This document shows positions 8,690 to 16,220 of a stretch of 64,000 nucleotides of DNA, piece by piece. Under the pieces are notes generated by a model, which was not told where the DNA came from, made no database searches, and saw only the letters and a program-made list of their open reading frames with translations. Origin of the DNA: an uncultured Clostridia bacterium (GTDB lineage: Bacteria > Bacillota > Clostridia > Lachnospirales > CAG-274); assembly GCA_947632615.1 (NCBI GenBank), contig CANRPW010000003.1, positions 1-64,000 on the forward strand. Direction: 5' to 3'. Numbering within the stretch: the first letter of the stretch is position 1; every line of letters begins with the position of its first letter. Made by a program: the position numbers and the translations under genes.

Positions 8690-9676
8690 ATGAAACAGGA
8701 ACTTATGACGGAGGTAATGCAGCAAATGTTGCCATATCTCGACAATGCCCAGATGAAACAACTGAGGCTTGTGATGGAGCAAACGCTCACGCACTACGAA
8801 ATAGCCGGTGCAGAGATAAAACCTGAGGAGGACGACAGCAATGACCTTATAGCAATGTTCATAGCCGCAAAGCGGATAGAGGGATGCTCGGAAAAGACGT
8901 TGAAGTATTATCAGACTACGATTGATGCGATGGTCTCATCTCTTGGCAAGAATGTCCGACATATTCTTACGGAGGATTTGCGGACATACCTTACCGAGTA
9001 CCAGAGCAAAAACCAGTCGAGCCGGGTGACCATTGACAACATCCGCCGCATCCTATCCAGTTTCTTTTCCTGGCTTGAGGATGAGGATTATATCATTAAA
9101 AGTCCGGTTCGCCGTATTCATAAGGTGAAAACGGCGAGCAGCATTAAGGAAACTTACTCCGATGAGGATCTGGAGAAGATGCGTGACAACTGCGAGGAAC
9201 TTCGGGATTTGGCAATGATAGATATGCTGGCTTCAACGGGAATGCGTGTCGGCGAGATGGTTTTGCTAGACCGTGACGATATCAACTTTGCAGAACGGGA
9301 ATGTGTGGTGTTCGGTAAGGGCGACAAAGAGCGAATGGTATACTTTGACGCTAGGACAAAGCTCCACCTGCAAGCCTATCTCGATTCACGAGACGACGAA
9401 AACCCCGCCTTGTTCGTGTCGCTGAAAGCACCACACAACAGAATAACAATAGGCGGCATTGAGACACGCTTGCGAGAAATGGGAAAACGCTTGGGAGTGC
9501 CGAAGGTACACCCACATAAATTCAGACGAACCCTCGCTACTATGGCGATTGATAAAGGGATGCCCATTGAGCAGCTTCAACAGCTCTTGGGGCATAAAAG
9601 GATAGATACGACCTTGCAGTACGCAATGGTCAAACAGAGCAACGTGAAACTTGCTCATAGGAAATATATAGGATGA
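8690..9676 (+). CDS. Tyrosine recombinase linked to the hsdS shufflon
   Basis: A 328-aa phage-integrase family recombinase. An N-terminal SAM-like core-binding domain (about residues 55-135) precedes the catalytic domain. Visible catalytic elements are the Arg in ASTGMRVGEM, HPHKFRRTLAT, LLGHKRIDTTLQYA and the terminal Tyr region. The ATG at 8690 follows AGAAGGAG; a frame-extended upstream start at 8648 lacks a ribosome binding site. Its place between active hsdS and spare hsdS halves matches the recombinase-hsdS loci known from streptococcal SpnIII-type and Bacteroides inverting systems. It most likely catalyses inversion at the AAATGATAATTTA sites rather than integration of the island. Confidence 0.88.
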   Translation: MKQELMTEVMQQMLPYLDNAQMKQLRLVMEQTLTHYEIAGAEIKPEEDDSNDLIAMFIAAKRIEGCSEKTLKYYQTTIDAMVSSLGKNVRHILTEDLRTYLTEYQSKNQSSRVTIDNIRRILSSFFSWLEDEDYIIKSPVRRIHKVKTASSIKETYSDEDLEKMRDNCEELRDLAMIDMLASTGMRVGEMVLLDRDDINFAERECVVFGKGDKERMVYFDARTKLHLQAYLDSRDDENPALFVSLKAPHNRITIGGIETRLREMGKRLGVPKVHPHKFRRTLATMAIDKGMPIEQLQQLLGHKRIDTTLQYAMVKQSNVKLAHRKYIG

Positions 9677-9686
9677 GGAAACTAAA

Positions 9687-10214
9687 ATGAAAATGGTAAA
9701 TCTTAGGAGCTATGTTGATTTGCGACAAGGACTTGCAATAAATGCAGGTACGGCGCATTTGGTATCGGACAAAAGAACTGATGAATTTATATACCCATTA
9801 TTACGGATAGCTGATATGGAGAGCGGAACATACGAGAAGTTTATATCGGTCAGTGTTGGCAAGTCCGTAATCGCGCATGAAGAAGACATTATTTATACCA
9901 GGACAGGTCAAATTGGGCTGGCGTTTACTGGGAAACACGGTGTTGTTCATAACAATTCCTTTATAGTGGACATCATTAGTGATGACATTTCAAAGGATTA
10001 TTTATATACAGTATTGCAGTCAGAGTTTGTTAGGGATCAAGCTTTGCGTCTTGCAAAAAACTCGGTTCAACCTGACTTGACGCATGATATGTTTAAGTCA
10101 ATCATTATACCTTTGCCTAACAAAGATAAGCAGAAAAAAATATCAGAAGCATATAAAAAGATAACTCAGAAAATACAATGCAACGAAGAGGTAAATGATA
10201 ATTTAGCGGCTTAA
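9687..10214 (+). CDS. N-terminal half HsdS (alternate TRD1)
   Basis: A 175-aa half specificity subunit starting MKMVNLRSYVDLRQGL and ending in the central-helix residues NDNLAA. It has one TRD only, with sequence unlike TRD1 of the active gene. It has its own GAGGAAACTAAA before the ATG, 10 bases after the recombinase stop. Its last codons are the recombination core (site 3), and an inverted C-terminal half follows immediately. Inversion of 10193-10940 would fuse it to that half and make a second full-length hsdS. As it stands it is either silent or yields a half subunit; some type I systems can use two half subunits. Confidence 0.8.
   Translation: MKMVNLRSYVDLRQGLAINAGTAHLVSDKRTDEFIYPLLRIADMESGTYEKFISVSVGKSVIAHEEDIIYTRTGQIGLAFTGKHGVVHNNSFIVDIISDDISKDYLYTVLQSEFVRDQALRLAKNSVQPDLTHDMFKSIIIPLPNKDKQKKISEAYKKITQKIQCNEEVNDNLAA
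10193..10213 (+). repeat. Shufflon recombination site 3 (direct)
   Basis: Core AAATGATAATTTA with the extension GCGGCTTA; reverse complement of site 2 over 21 bases. It forms the junction between the two spare half-genes. Confidence 0.75.
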
Positions 10215-10909
10215 TCGGCAATGGTAGCCTGTCCGTTCATAAGCATCGGCAAGAGCCAATCACGCAGAGCGGTGAGCCTTTGGTTTTCACAGATGTTATT
10301 GCTTATTTGTGCATAAATCGCCTTAGTTCTCTCGTGATACAGATTCAAGACGGGATTGGAAGGTATAATAAGGGCAATTCCAGATAAATCGTCATTATTG
10401 ACGGCTTCTTGCGTAGCTCCATGGGCAAGGGTATCCTTTATCGTTTCAAAATAAGAGTGTTCGATAAAGGATGCAATGTATTCAAAGCTTGATTCGGTAC
10501 ATTGTAATCCACAGAATCCAGTTGATAATATCGAATTGTTTATCAGTGAAGTCATCTCTGGATTCAAATAAAGATGCTTGACGCTGTTCTTCATTTTTGC
10601 AAACCAAACCGAATACTCCGTAGGCTGCATATTGGCACGGCTTTCGCGAGTTTCGTACTCAATAATACTGCCGGAAGAAATACTTGTTCCGTTGACTTCC
10701 GCCGTTGCAAGATAGGTTTTGGTCGAAAAAACATCAACACCGGGCTTTATTATGGAAGTAAGACTGTTACTGAAAACCGATTCAGTTTTCCAACCCATTG
10801 GGATATCTCGCTTTGCGGTTTCTGAATACACCATACTGCCACCAGAAGCCTTGTAAGGCTTACCGTTGTTGTCAGGGAAGTCAAACTGCGTGAACCAATA
10901 ATCATACAT
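10211..10909 (-). CDS. Inverted silent HsdS C-terminal half (alternate TRD2)
   Basis: A partial specificity subunit on the opposite strand. It starts in frame as NDNLQQQLKLMYDYWF at 10940 inside recombination site 4 and ends in the helix LRDWLLPMLMNGQATI, nearly the same as the end of the active HsdS. There is no N-terminal TRD and no convincing ribosome binding site, so it is not expected to be expressed in this orientation. The first Met is at 10909. It is a cassette waiting to be fused to a TRD1-type half by inversion, not a decayed gene: the frame is intact and the TRD sequence differs from that of the active gene. Confidence 0.8.
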   Translation of the reverse strand: MYDYWFTQFDFPDNNGKPYKASGGSMVYSETAKRDIPMGWKTESVFSNSLTSIIKPGVDVFSTKTYLATAEVNGTSISSGSIIEYETRESRANMQPTEYSVWFAKMKNSVKHLYLNPEMTSLINNSILSTGFCGLQCTESSFEYIASFIEHSYFETIKDTLAHGATQEAVNNDDLSGIALIIPSNPVLNLYHERTKAIYAQISNNICENQRLTALRDWLLPMLMNGQATIAD

Positions 10910-10927
10910 CAGCTTAAGTTGCTGCTG

Positions 10928-10940
10928 TAAATTATCATTT
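10928..10940 (-). repeat. Shufflon recombination site 4 (inverted)
   Basis: TAAATTATCATTT, the reverse complement of the core, at the 5' edge of the silent TRD2 cassette. It is opposite in orientation to sites 1 and 3. Confidence 0.7.
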
Positions 10941-11042
10941 ATGCGAGATAGACAGGTACCTGTGAGCCTGCGCTGGTAAGCGAAAACGCATGGGGAAAAG
11001 AAGGTTTTATAGAAATGCTGGCGGCAGATTGGAGGAATAGAC

Positions 11043-11981
11043 GTGAGCGATGCTTTATCTCAATCCGTTATTCAAAAAGGACTCAAGCTGGAAGACGTGT
11101 TCTTCGAGGTTGAGCATCAAGAGACGCTTGGATTGCGTCGCAAGGGACAACTGCGCCTATTCCACATGGTTATGCATAGCAATAAGTTCTTTACAGATGA
11201 TTTGCAGGCTGTTCTTTACCGCAATCTTGCCCGTTATGTTTTTTCGCGTGCCAAGTTGGAGGATTTCAAAAAGAACGATGAGCTTGAGACCGCCGTATCC
11301 CAGGCTATGCGAATTATGCGGGAAAACGGTGACGCCGATTCCGAAGGAACCGGCAATGCTCTGAGTGAAATCCTCATTTATGCCTTTCTGGAGGAGATGC
11401 TCCATGCTCCAAAAATTATGAGCCGTGTGGAACTTTACACGGAATTGTCCCAATTCAAGAGCGAGTGCAAAGGCATCCATCTTTTGTCCCCAGAGGACGG
11501 AGACGGTGAATTGCGCTATCAGCTTGTTTTCGGCGCATCCCACATTGTAGGCGTGTTGCAGGATGCAATCGACAACGCCTTTGATGCTATTCTGAAAATC
11601 GAAAAGCGTGAGAACCGTGAAATCATCATGGTTCAGAAAACGGCAATGGACAGAATGGTTGAAGGCAAACAGGCGGAACGACTGAAAGAGATCATCATTC
11701 CAAATCCCGGACAGTCTACTTCCTACGATACAGCATACGGTGTGTTCCTCGGCTACTCCCTCGGTCTGAAGACTGAAGATCGCGGCGAGGAGTTTGAAAC
11801 GCTCGCCAAACAGAAAATGGAATATGACATCAAATACTACGTTCCATACCTAGCAAAGAAAATCAAGGACAACGGTCTGGATAACCACGCCTTCTATTTC
11901 TATGTTGTACCGTTCAACGATGCGGAGCAGGACAAGCACGAAATCATGGATAACGTGCTGAAGGGAGGCGTAATCGTATGA
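11043..11981 (+). CDS. hamA: Hachiman anti-phage protein HamA (DUF1837)
   Basis: A 312-aa protein of the DUF1837 family, the nuclease partner in Hachiman defence. Family landmarks seen: SEILIYAFLEEMLHAPKIMS (residues 108-127), GIHLLS near 144, LVFGASHIVGVLQDAIDNAF near 161-180, and a C-terminal region ending before the helicase start. In HamA proteins as I remember them, the strand at FGxSx carries the E-x-K of a PD-(D/E)xK fold; here those positions read A165 and H167. The protein may therefore be a divergent or nuclease-inactive HamA. The GTG start follows TTGGAGGAATAGAC. It overlaps hamB by 4 bases (ATGA), so the pair is coupled. Confidence 0.82.
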   Translation: MSDALSQSVIQKGLKLEDVFFEVEHQETLGLRRKGQLRLFHMVMHSNKFFTDDLQAVLYRNLARYVFSRAKLEDFKKNDELETAVSQAMRIMRENGDADSEGTGNALSEILIYAFLEEMLHAPKIMSRVELYTELSQFKSECKGIHLLSPEDGDGELRYQLVFGASHIVGVLQDAIDNAFDAILKIEKRENREIIMVQKTAMDRMVEGKQAERLKEIIIPNPGQSTSYDTAYGVFLGYSLGLKTEDRGEEFETLAKQKMEYDIKYYVPYLAKKIKDNGLDNHAFYFYVVPFNDAEQDKHEIMDNVLKGGVIV

Positions 11982-14653
11982 GTGATGCTTCCCTGGTAAG
12001 GCTCGGTGACGTCATTTACGATGACATCGAGAACAACGACTATTTGAATGAACTGTATAAGAATATCCTTTACAACTATGCTGTTGTGACACTCCGTATA
12101 ACAGATATAAAGCAGCTTCGAAACATAAATGTTGAAGATGCCCTTCGATTTGCCGATATCCTTTCCAAGTCCACACATCCGCAGAATGCGGATAAGCACA
12201 AGATTTGGGCACAGGAGATAGTTACACTTTTGCGGACATTGTATCCAAAAGACAGCCTTGTGGACTACTATGCCGGAGCGGTACTTGCCAGCACGGGCAA
12301 TTTCCTGGGATTACGGAACATCGAATCGAAATATCGTGAGCCTACCGCAATGGACAGGCTGTTTTCCATGTTGAGCGACATCTACCTTGCTGTTCCCGCT
12401 GAAAATGGAAAACGATTTTTCCAGGCGCAAAAGAATGTTTACGATCACCTCGGTGATGAGTGCTTCAGCTATTCCGCACCGACTTCAATGGGCAAGTCAT
12501 TTGTAATGCGTATGTTTATCAAGGCGCAGGTGGCAAGCGGAGCAAAGATGAACTTTGCCCTGATTGTGCCTACCAAGGCGCTGATAAATGAGGTACGGAG
12601 CGAAATTATAAAGAACGACCTCAATTTGCTTCTGGACGAGACGAATTATCATGTTGTCTCCGCTGCAAGCGATATGGCGCTTGAAATTCATCCCGACCAT
12701 AATTTTATATTGGTGATGACACCGGAACGGTTGCTTTATCTGCTGAATGACAATAAGGAGTTCCGACTGGATTATCTGTTCATCGATGAAGCGCATAAAA
12801 TGACCGGAAGGAACAGCCGTGCGCCGTTCTATTATTCCGTAGTGGATGAACTCTGCAGGCGTGAGCAGATGCCGCACTTCATCTTTGCATCACCGAACAT
12901 CCCGAATCCGCAGGAGTATCTCCGGCTAATCGCTACGGAACAGTATGACAAGCAGAATGCCGTAGCTTCTACTTTTTCTCCTGTGGCGCAATTCAAATTC
13001 CTCGTGAATCTGAAAAGCGGTCAGATAAGCATCTACAACGACCATTTGAAAACACAGGAGTATGTCTGCGCTCTGCGTCCGTTAGATACCGCCGTGCCGC
13101 TTATGGTTCATTACGATGGCGTGTATAACGGAAAACAGAGCCGTACCATTGCATATTTCAACAGCAAGGACAAGGCAATCACGGCGGCACGTCAGTTTGA
13201 GAAAAGCCGCCAGAAGTTGCATGATAAGGAACTGGATGAACTGGCAGCGGATGTTCGCAAGCTGGTGCATGGAGACTATTTTCTTGCCGACCTTCTTGAA
13301 AAAGGCATCGCTTACCACATAGGCTATCTGCCGTCCTCTATCCGTATTCGGATTGAGAAGCTCTTTAAGGAAGAAAAGATTACCGCCATGTTCTGCACCA
13401 GCACTCTGGTTGAAGGCGTGAATCTTCCGGCGGATAACCTTTTCATTACGAGCTATTACAACGGTCGTTCGCAGATGAGTGATGTTGACTTCCGCAATCT
13501 GATCGGGCGTGTCGGCCGCATTCAGTTCAACCTGTGTGGGAATGTTTTTCTTGTCAGCGATGAGTCGAAGTTCAATAGGCAGGAGATCTACGTTGAGAAA
13601 CTGAAGAACGACATTCAGGATCAGAAATTATCGCTTGTGCAGGATTTGAAGCCGAAACACAAGAAATGGATACGGGACACGTTGCTCCGCGGGGACTCCG
13701 TTATCAATCGCTACAATGATGACCAGCCCGAAGAAGAATACATTATGATGCGGAAGTTCGGCCTGATTCTGCTGAAGGATATCGTAAAGGGTAAGGACAG
13801 CCTCGTCCGCCGCGAGTTCGCTCAATACATGAAACCGGGCGATGAGCAGAAAATCAGGGACAAGTTTTCGGCGAACGCTCACCTCATCGATAACGATATC
13901 AATATTTCCATAGATCAGACGAAACGGCTGCAGGCTGCAATTAGAGCAGATGCGACATTGAAGTATCCACCTCATAATGCGGACGGTTCTTTCGACCCGG
14001 ATGTTGTGAGAGACTTCCTGATTCGACTTGGGGAGATTTTCGACTGGAAACGGTACGAATACAACACCCTCGGAAAGTGCGATGAGGATGGCGACTACTC
14101 AAAGCTGCGTTGGTATGCCGTCATTCTGGCACAATGGATGGAAGGCAAAGGTCTAAATCGTATCATGCGAAGAGCCGTGGCATATCAGGAGCGGCATCCA
14201 GATAAGTTCTGGATAAACAAGTACACGAAAACCGATTACGTTGCATCTTCGCTTGACCACAGAAATATCGTATTTGCCAATACCCTGGAAGTCATCGAGA
14301 ATATCATCCTTTTCAGTATCTCGAATTACTTCTTGCGGTTCTCGACAGAGTATAAGAAGATTCACGGTGAGGATTCCCTTGCCACTGGCAACTGGTACGA
14401 ATATGTGGAATACGGAACGACGAATGAGATAACGATTCAGCTTCAGCGGTATGGCTTCTCCCGCGAGTCGGCCACCTACATTCGTGATAACCAGGAGAAC
14501 TACATCGTAGAGCAGGATGACGGAACTATCAGAATCCTTTGGGAAGAAATACAGAAATGCACGGACACCGAAGTTCAAAGAGAACTGCCAGATGTTCACT
14601 TTAACACGCCGGAACTTTTCATTAAAGAGTCCGATGCTGACCAGAAAGAATGA
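11978..14653 (+). CDS. hamB: Hachiman helicase HamB
   Basis: An 891-aa superfamily 2 helicase. Walker A is APTSMGKS near residue 167, the DEAH box FIDEAHKM near 269, and motif VI RNLIGRVGRI near 506. The N-terminal 150 and C-terminal 300 residues are family-specific extensions. In Hachiman, HamB senses damaged or phage DNA and releases HamA activity. The gene begins within the hamA stop codon. The length fits HamB, and the neighbouring DUF1837 gene makes this assignment far more likely than a generic helicase. Confidence 0.85.
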   Translation: MSDASLVRLGDVIYDDIENNDYLNELYKNILYNYAVVTLRITDIKQLRNINVEDALRFADILSKSTHPQNADKHKIWAQEIVTLLRTLYPKDSLVDYYAGAVLASTGNFLGLRNIESKYREPTAMDRLFSMLSDIYLAVPAENGKRFFQAQKNVYDHLGDECFSYSAPTSMGKSFVMRMFIKAQVASGAKMNFALIVPTKALINEVRSEIIKNDLNLLLDETNYHVVSAASDMALEIHPDHNFILVMTPERLLYLLNDNKEFRLDYLFIDEAHKMTGRNSRAPFYYSVVDELCRREQMPHFIFASPNIPNPQEYLRLIATEQYDKQNAVASTFSPVAQFKFLVNLKSGQISIYNDHLKTQEYVCALRPLDTAVPLMVHYDGVYNGKQSRTIAYFNSKDKAITAARQFEKSRQKLHDKELDELAADVRKLVHGDYFLADLLEKGIAYHIGYLPSSIRIRIEKLFKEEKITAMFCTSTLVEGVNLPADNLFITSYYNGRSQMSDVDFRNLIGRVGRIQFNLCGNVFLVSDESKFNRQEIYVEKLKNDIQDQKLSLVQDLKPKHKKWIRDTLLRGDSVINRYNDDQPEEEYIMMRKFGLILLKDIVKGKDSLVRREFAQYMKPGDEQKIRDKFSANAHLIDNDINISIDQTKRLQAAIRADATLKYPPHNADGSFDPDVVRDFLIRLGEIFDWKRYEYNTLGKCDEDGDYSKLRWYAVILAQWMEGKGLNRIMRRAVAYQERHPDKFWINKYTKTDYVASSLDHRNIVFANTLEVIENIILFSISNYFLRFSTEYKKIHGEDSLATGNWYEYVEYGTTNEITIQLQRYGFSRESATYIRDNQENYIVEQDDGTIRILWEEIQKCTDTEVQRELPDVHFNTPELFIKESDADQKE

Positions 14654-14693
14654 ATGGGACTATAGAGGTGGAATAGAAATTGGAGGAAAAATA

Positions 14694-14807
14694 ATGGCGA
14701 CACGTGGAAAAAGCATCAACTTATTTTTGATGGACGGAGATGCCAGCGGTAGGATGAAGTGTACTCTTGCCAACTGGACGGGTGTCGCATACAAAATTCC
14801 CAGCTGA
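14694..14807 (+). pseudogene. Truncated GIY-YIG nuclease family gene (5' remnant)
   Basis: A good ribosome binding site (TTGGAGGAAAAATA) and ATG start a 37-aa frame, MATRGKSINLFLMDGDASGR through NWTGVAYKIPS, then stop. I recognise this as the N-terminal segment of Firmicute GIY-YIG nuclease family proteins, which normally continue for a few hundred residues after YKIP. Everything after it, including the nuclease domain, is missing. It lies at the island edge, so a deletion or insertion event probably joined the island to chromosomal DNA here. Confidence 0.6.
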
Positions 14808-14850
14808 TGGAAGAAGAACACCGCCTCGGCGCCGAGTGAACCTTATGGAG

Positions 14851-14888
14851 AAACCTTTTTATTTTTCCTAAACCTTTTTATTTTCCCT
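14851..14888 (+). repeat. Tandem 19-bp direct repeat
   Basis: Two adjacent 19-base copies beginning AAACCTTTTTATTTT differ at one base. They lie just beyond the truncated GIY-YIG gene and may mark the recombination scar. The rest of 14808-15077 holds a 12-bp palindrome at 14824-14835, a terminator, and no gene. Confidence 0.5.
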
Positions 14889-14947
14889 ATTTGCGGGTTC
14901 AAACGGCTCTCTCTATCATCCAGTCATCCAAAAACATAAAAAAAGAA

Positions 14948-14990
14948 GGCTTTCGGCAGAACACTCAAATCTGCTGAAAGCCCTTATTTT
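14948..14990 (+). terminator. Rho-independent terminator at the island edge
   Basis: GGCTTTCGGCAGA (14948-14960) pairs with 14970-14982 around a 9-nt loop with one G-T pair, followed by CTTATTTT. It would separate hamB and the remnant gene from sbcD. Confidence 0.65.
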
Positions 14991-15077
14991 AAGCCATTTT
15001 CTACACTTATGTGTGAATGGTATTGTATCAAAGTTCGGAGGAAGATTTCAAAGTTAATACATACGGGAGGGACAAGC

Positions 15078-16220
15078 ATGAGGTTTATACATATTGGCGA
15101 TCTGCATTTAGGCAAGATACTTAATGAGGTCAGCCTAATAGAGGATCAGAAATATATACTGAGGCAAATAACGGAAATCATAAAAGATAAAAAGGCGGAC
15201 GGAGTGTTGATAGCAGGGGATATATACGACCGTTCTATACCAAATGAGGATGCTGTGGGGCTTTTTGACAGCTTTCTGACAGAGCTTGCCGATATGAAGG
15301 TGGCGGTGTATGCCATAAGCGGAAATCACGATTCGGCAGAGAGGCTTAATTTTGGCAGCCGTTTATTCAGCGCAAACGACATTTATATAGCAGGCAGATA
15401 TGGGGGAGAGGTAAACCGCATTGAAAAAGAGGATGAGTATGGAAAGGTGAATATATGGCTTTTGCCCTACATAAAAAGGTCTGAGGTGAAGCACTACTAT
15501 CCCGATGATGAAATTAACTCGTATGAGGATGCTTTAAGGGTGGCTATTTCAAAGTGCAATATTGACGTGAGGGAGAGGAATGTTATAGTTTCTCATCAGT
15601 TTGTAACGGGAGAAAACGCAGACCCTGAGCTTACAGGCTCTGACAGATCGGCTTTAAATGTAGGCACACTTGAAAAGGTAGGCTATAGGGCTTATGATCT
15701 GTTTGACTATGCAGCTCTTGGGCACATACATTCGGCTCAGGCTGTAGGGAGAGCGGAGTGCAGATATTCAGGCTCTGTGCTTAAATATTCTCTTCACGAC
15801 AGAGAAATAAACGGTAGGGCAAAGTCTGTAACACTTGTGACCCTTGAAGAAAAGGGAAAGGTATTGACAGAGGTAATAGAGCTAAAGCCCCTGCGTGATA
15901 TAAGGCAGATAAAGGGAAAATTAAAGTATCTTATAGAAAACGCTTTAGACACCGACGACTATATTTCGGCAATTTTAACAGACGAAGACAGAAATATATT
16001 ACAGCCCATGCAGCAGCTGAAGGAGGTATACCCCAATGCCCTCAGCATGAGGTATGAGGATAAGGCTGTCTTACCGGAGGAAACCGAGCATATTGAAATA
16101 AGAGAAAGGACGTTTAACGAGCTTATCACAGATTTTTACAGGCTCATGCTGGGGGAAGAACCAAGCGAGGAGGAGCTTGTTATACTTGATGAGGCGGCAA
16201 AGGAGGCGGGCATAAAATGA
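15078..16220 (+). CDS. sbcD: Exonuclease subunit SbcD
   Basis: A 380-aa Mre11-type metallophosphatase. The metal-binding motifs are intact: GDLHLG near the N-terminus, AGDIYDR, SGNHDS and GHIHS. With SbcC it forms an ATP-dependent complex that opens hairpins and processes palindromic DNA ends. The ATG at 15078 follows ACGGGAGGGACAAGC; a longer frame from 15009 has no ribosome binding site. It overlaps sbcC by 4 bases (ATGA). Its presence is notable in a window with many long perfect palindromes, which are the known substrates of SbcCD. Confidence 0.93.
   Translation: MRFIHIGDLHLGKILNEVSLIEDQKYILRQITEIIKDKKADGVLIAGDIYDRSIPNEDAVGLFDSFLTELADMKVAVYAISGNHDSAERLNFGSRLFSANDIYIAGRYGGEVNRIEKEDEYGKVNIWLLPYIKRSEVKHYYPDDEINSYEDALRVAISKCNIDVRERNVIVSHQFVTGENADPELTGSDRSALNVGTLEKVGYRAYDLFDYAALGHIHSAQAVGRAECRYSGSVLKYSLHDREINGRAKSVTLVTLEEKGKVLTEVIELKPLRDIRQIKGKLKYLIENALDTDDYISAILTDEDRNILQPMQQLKEVYPNALSMRYEDKAVLPEETEHIEIRERTFNELITDFYRLMLGEEPSEEELVILDEAAKEAGIK

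Noticed and set aside
8690..9676. Island integrase
   Set aside because: The position between hsdS modules and the inverted cores fits a DNA invertase role; no attachment sites were seen beside it.
10211..10909. Decayed hsdS pseudogene
   Set aside because: The frame is intact, ends at the same distal helix as the active gene and is bordered by recombination cores, so a silent cassette explains it better.
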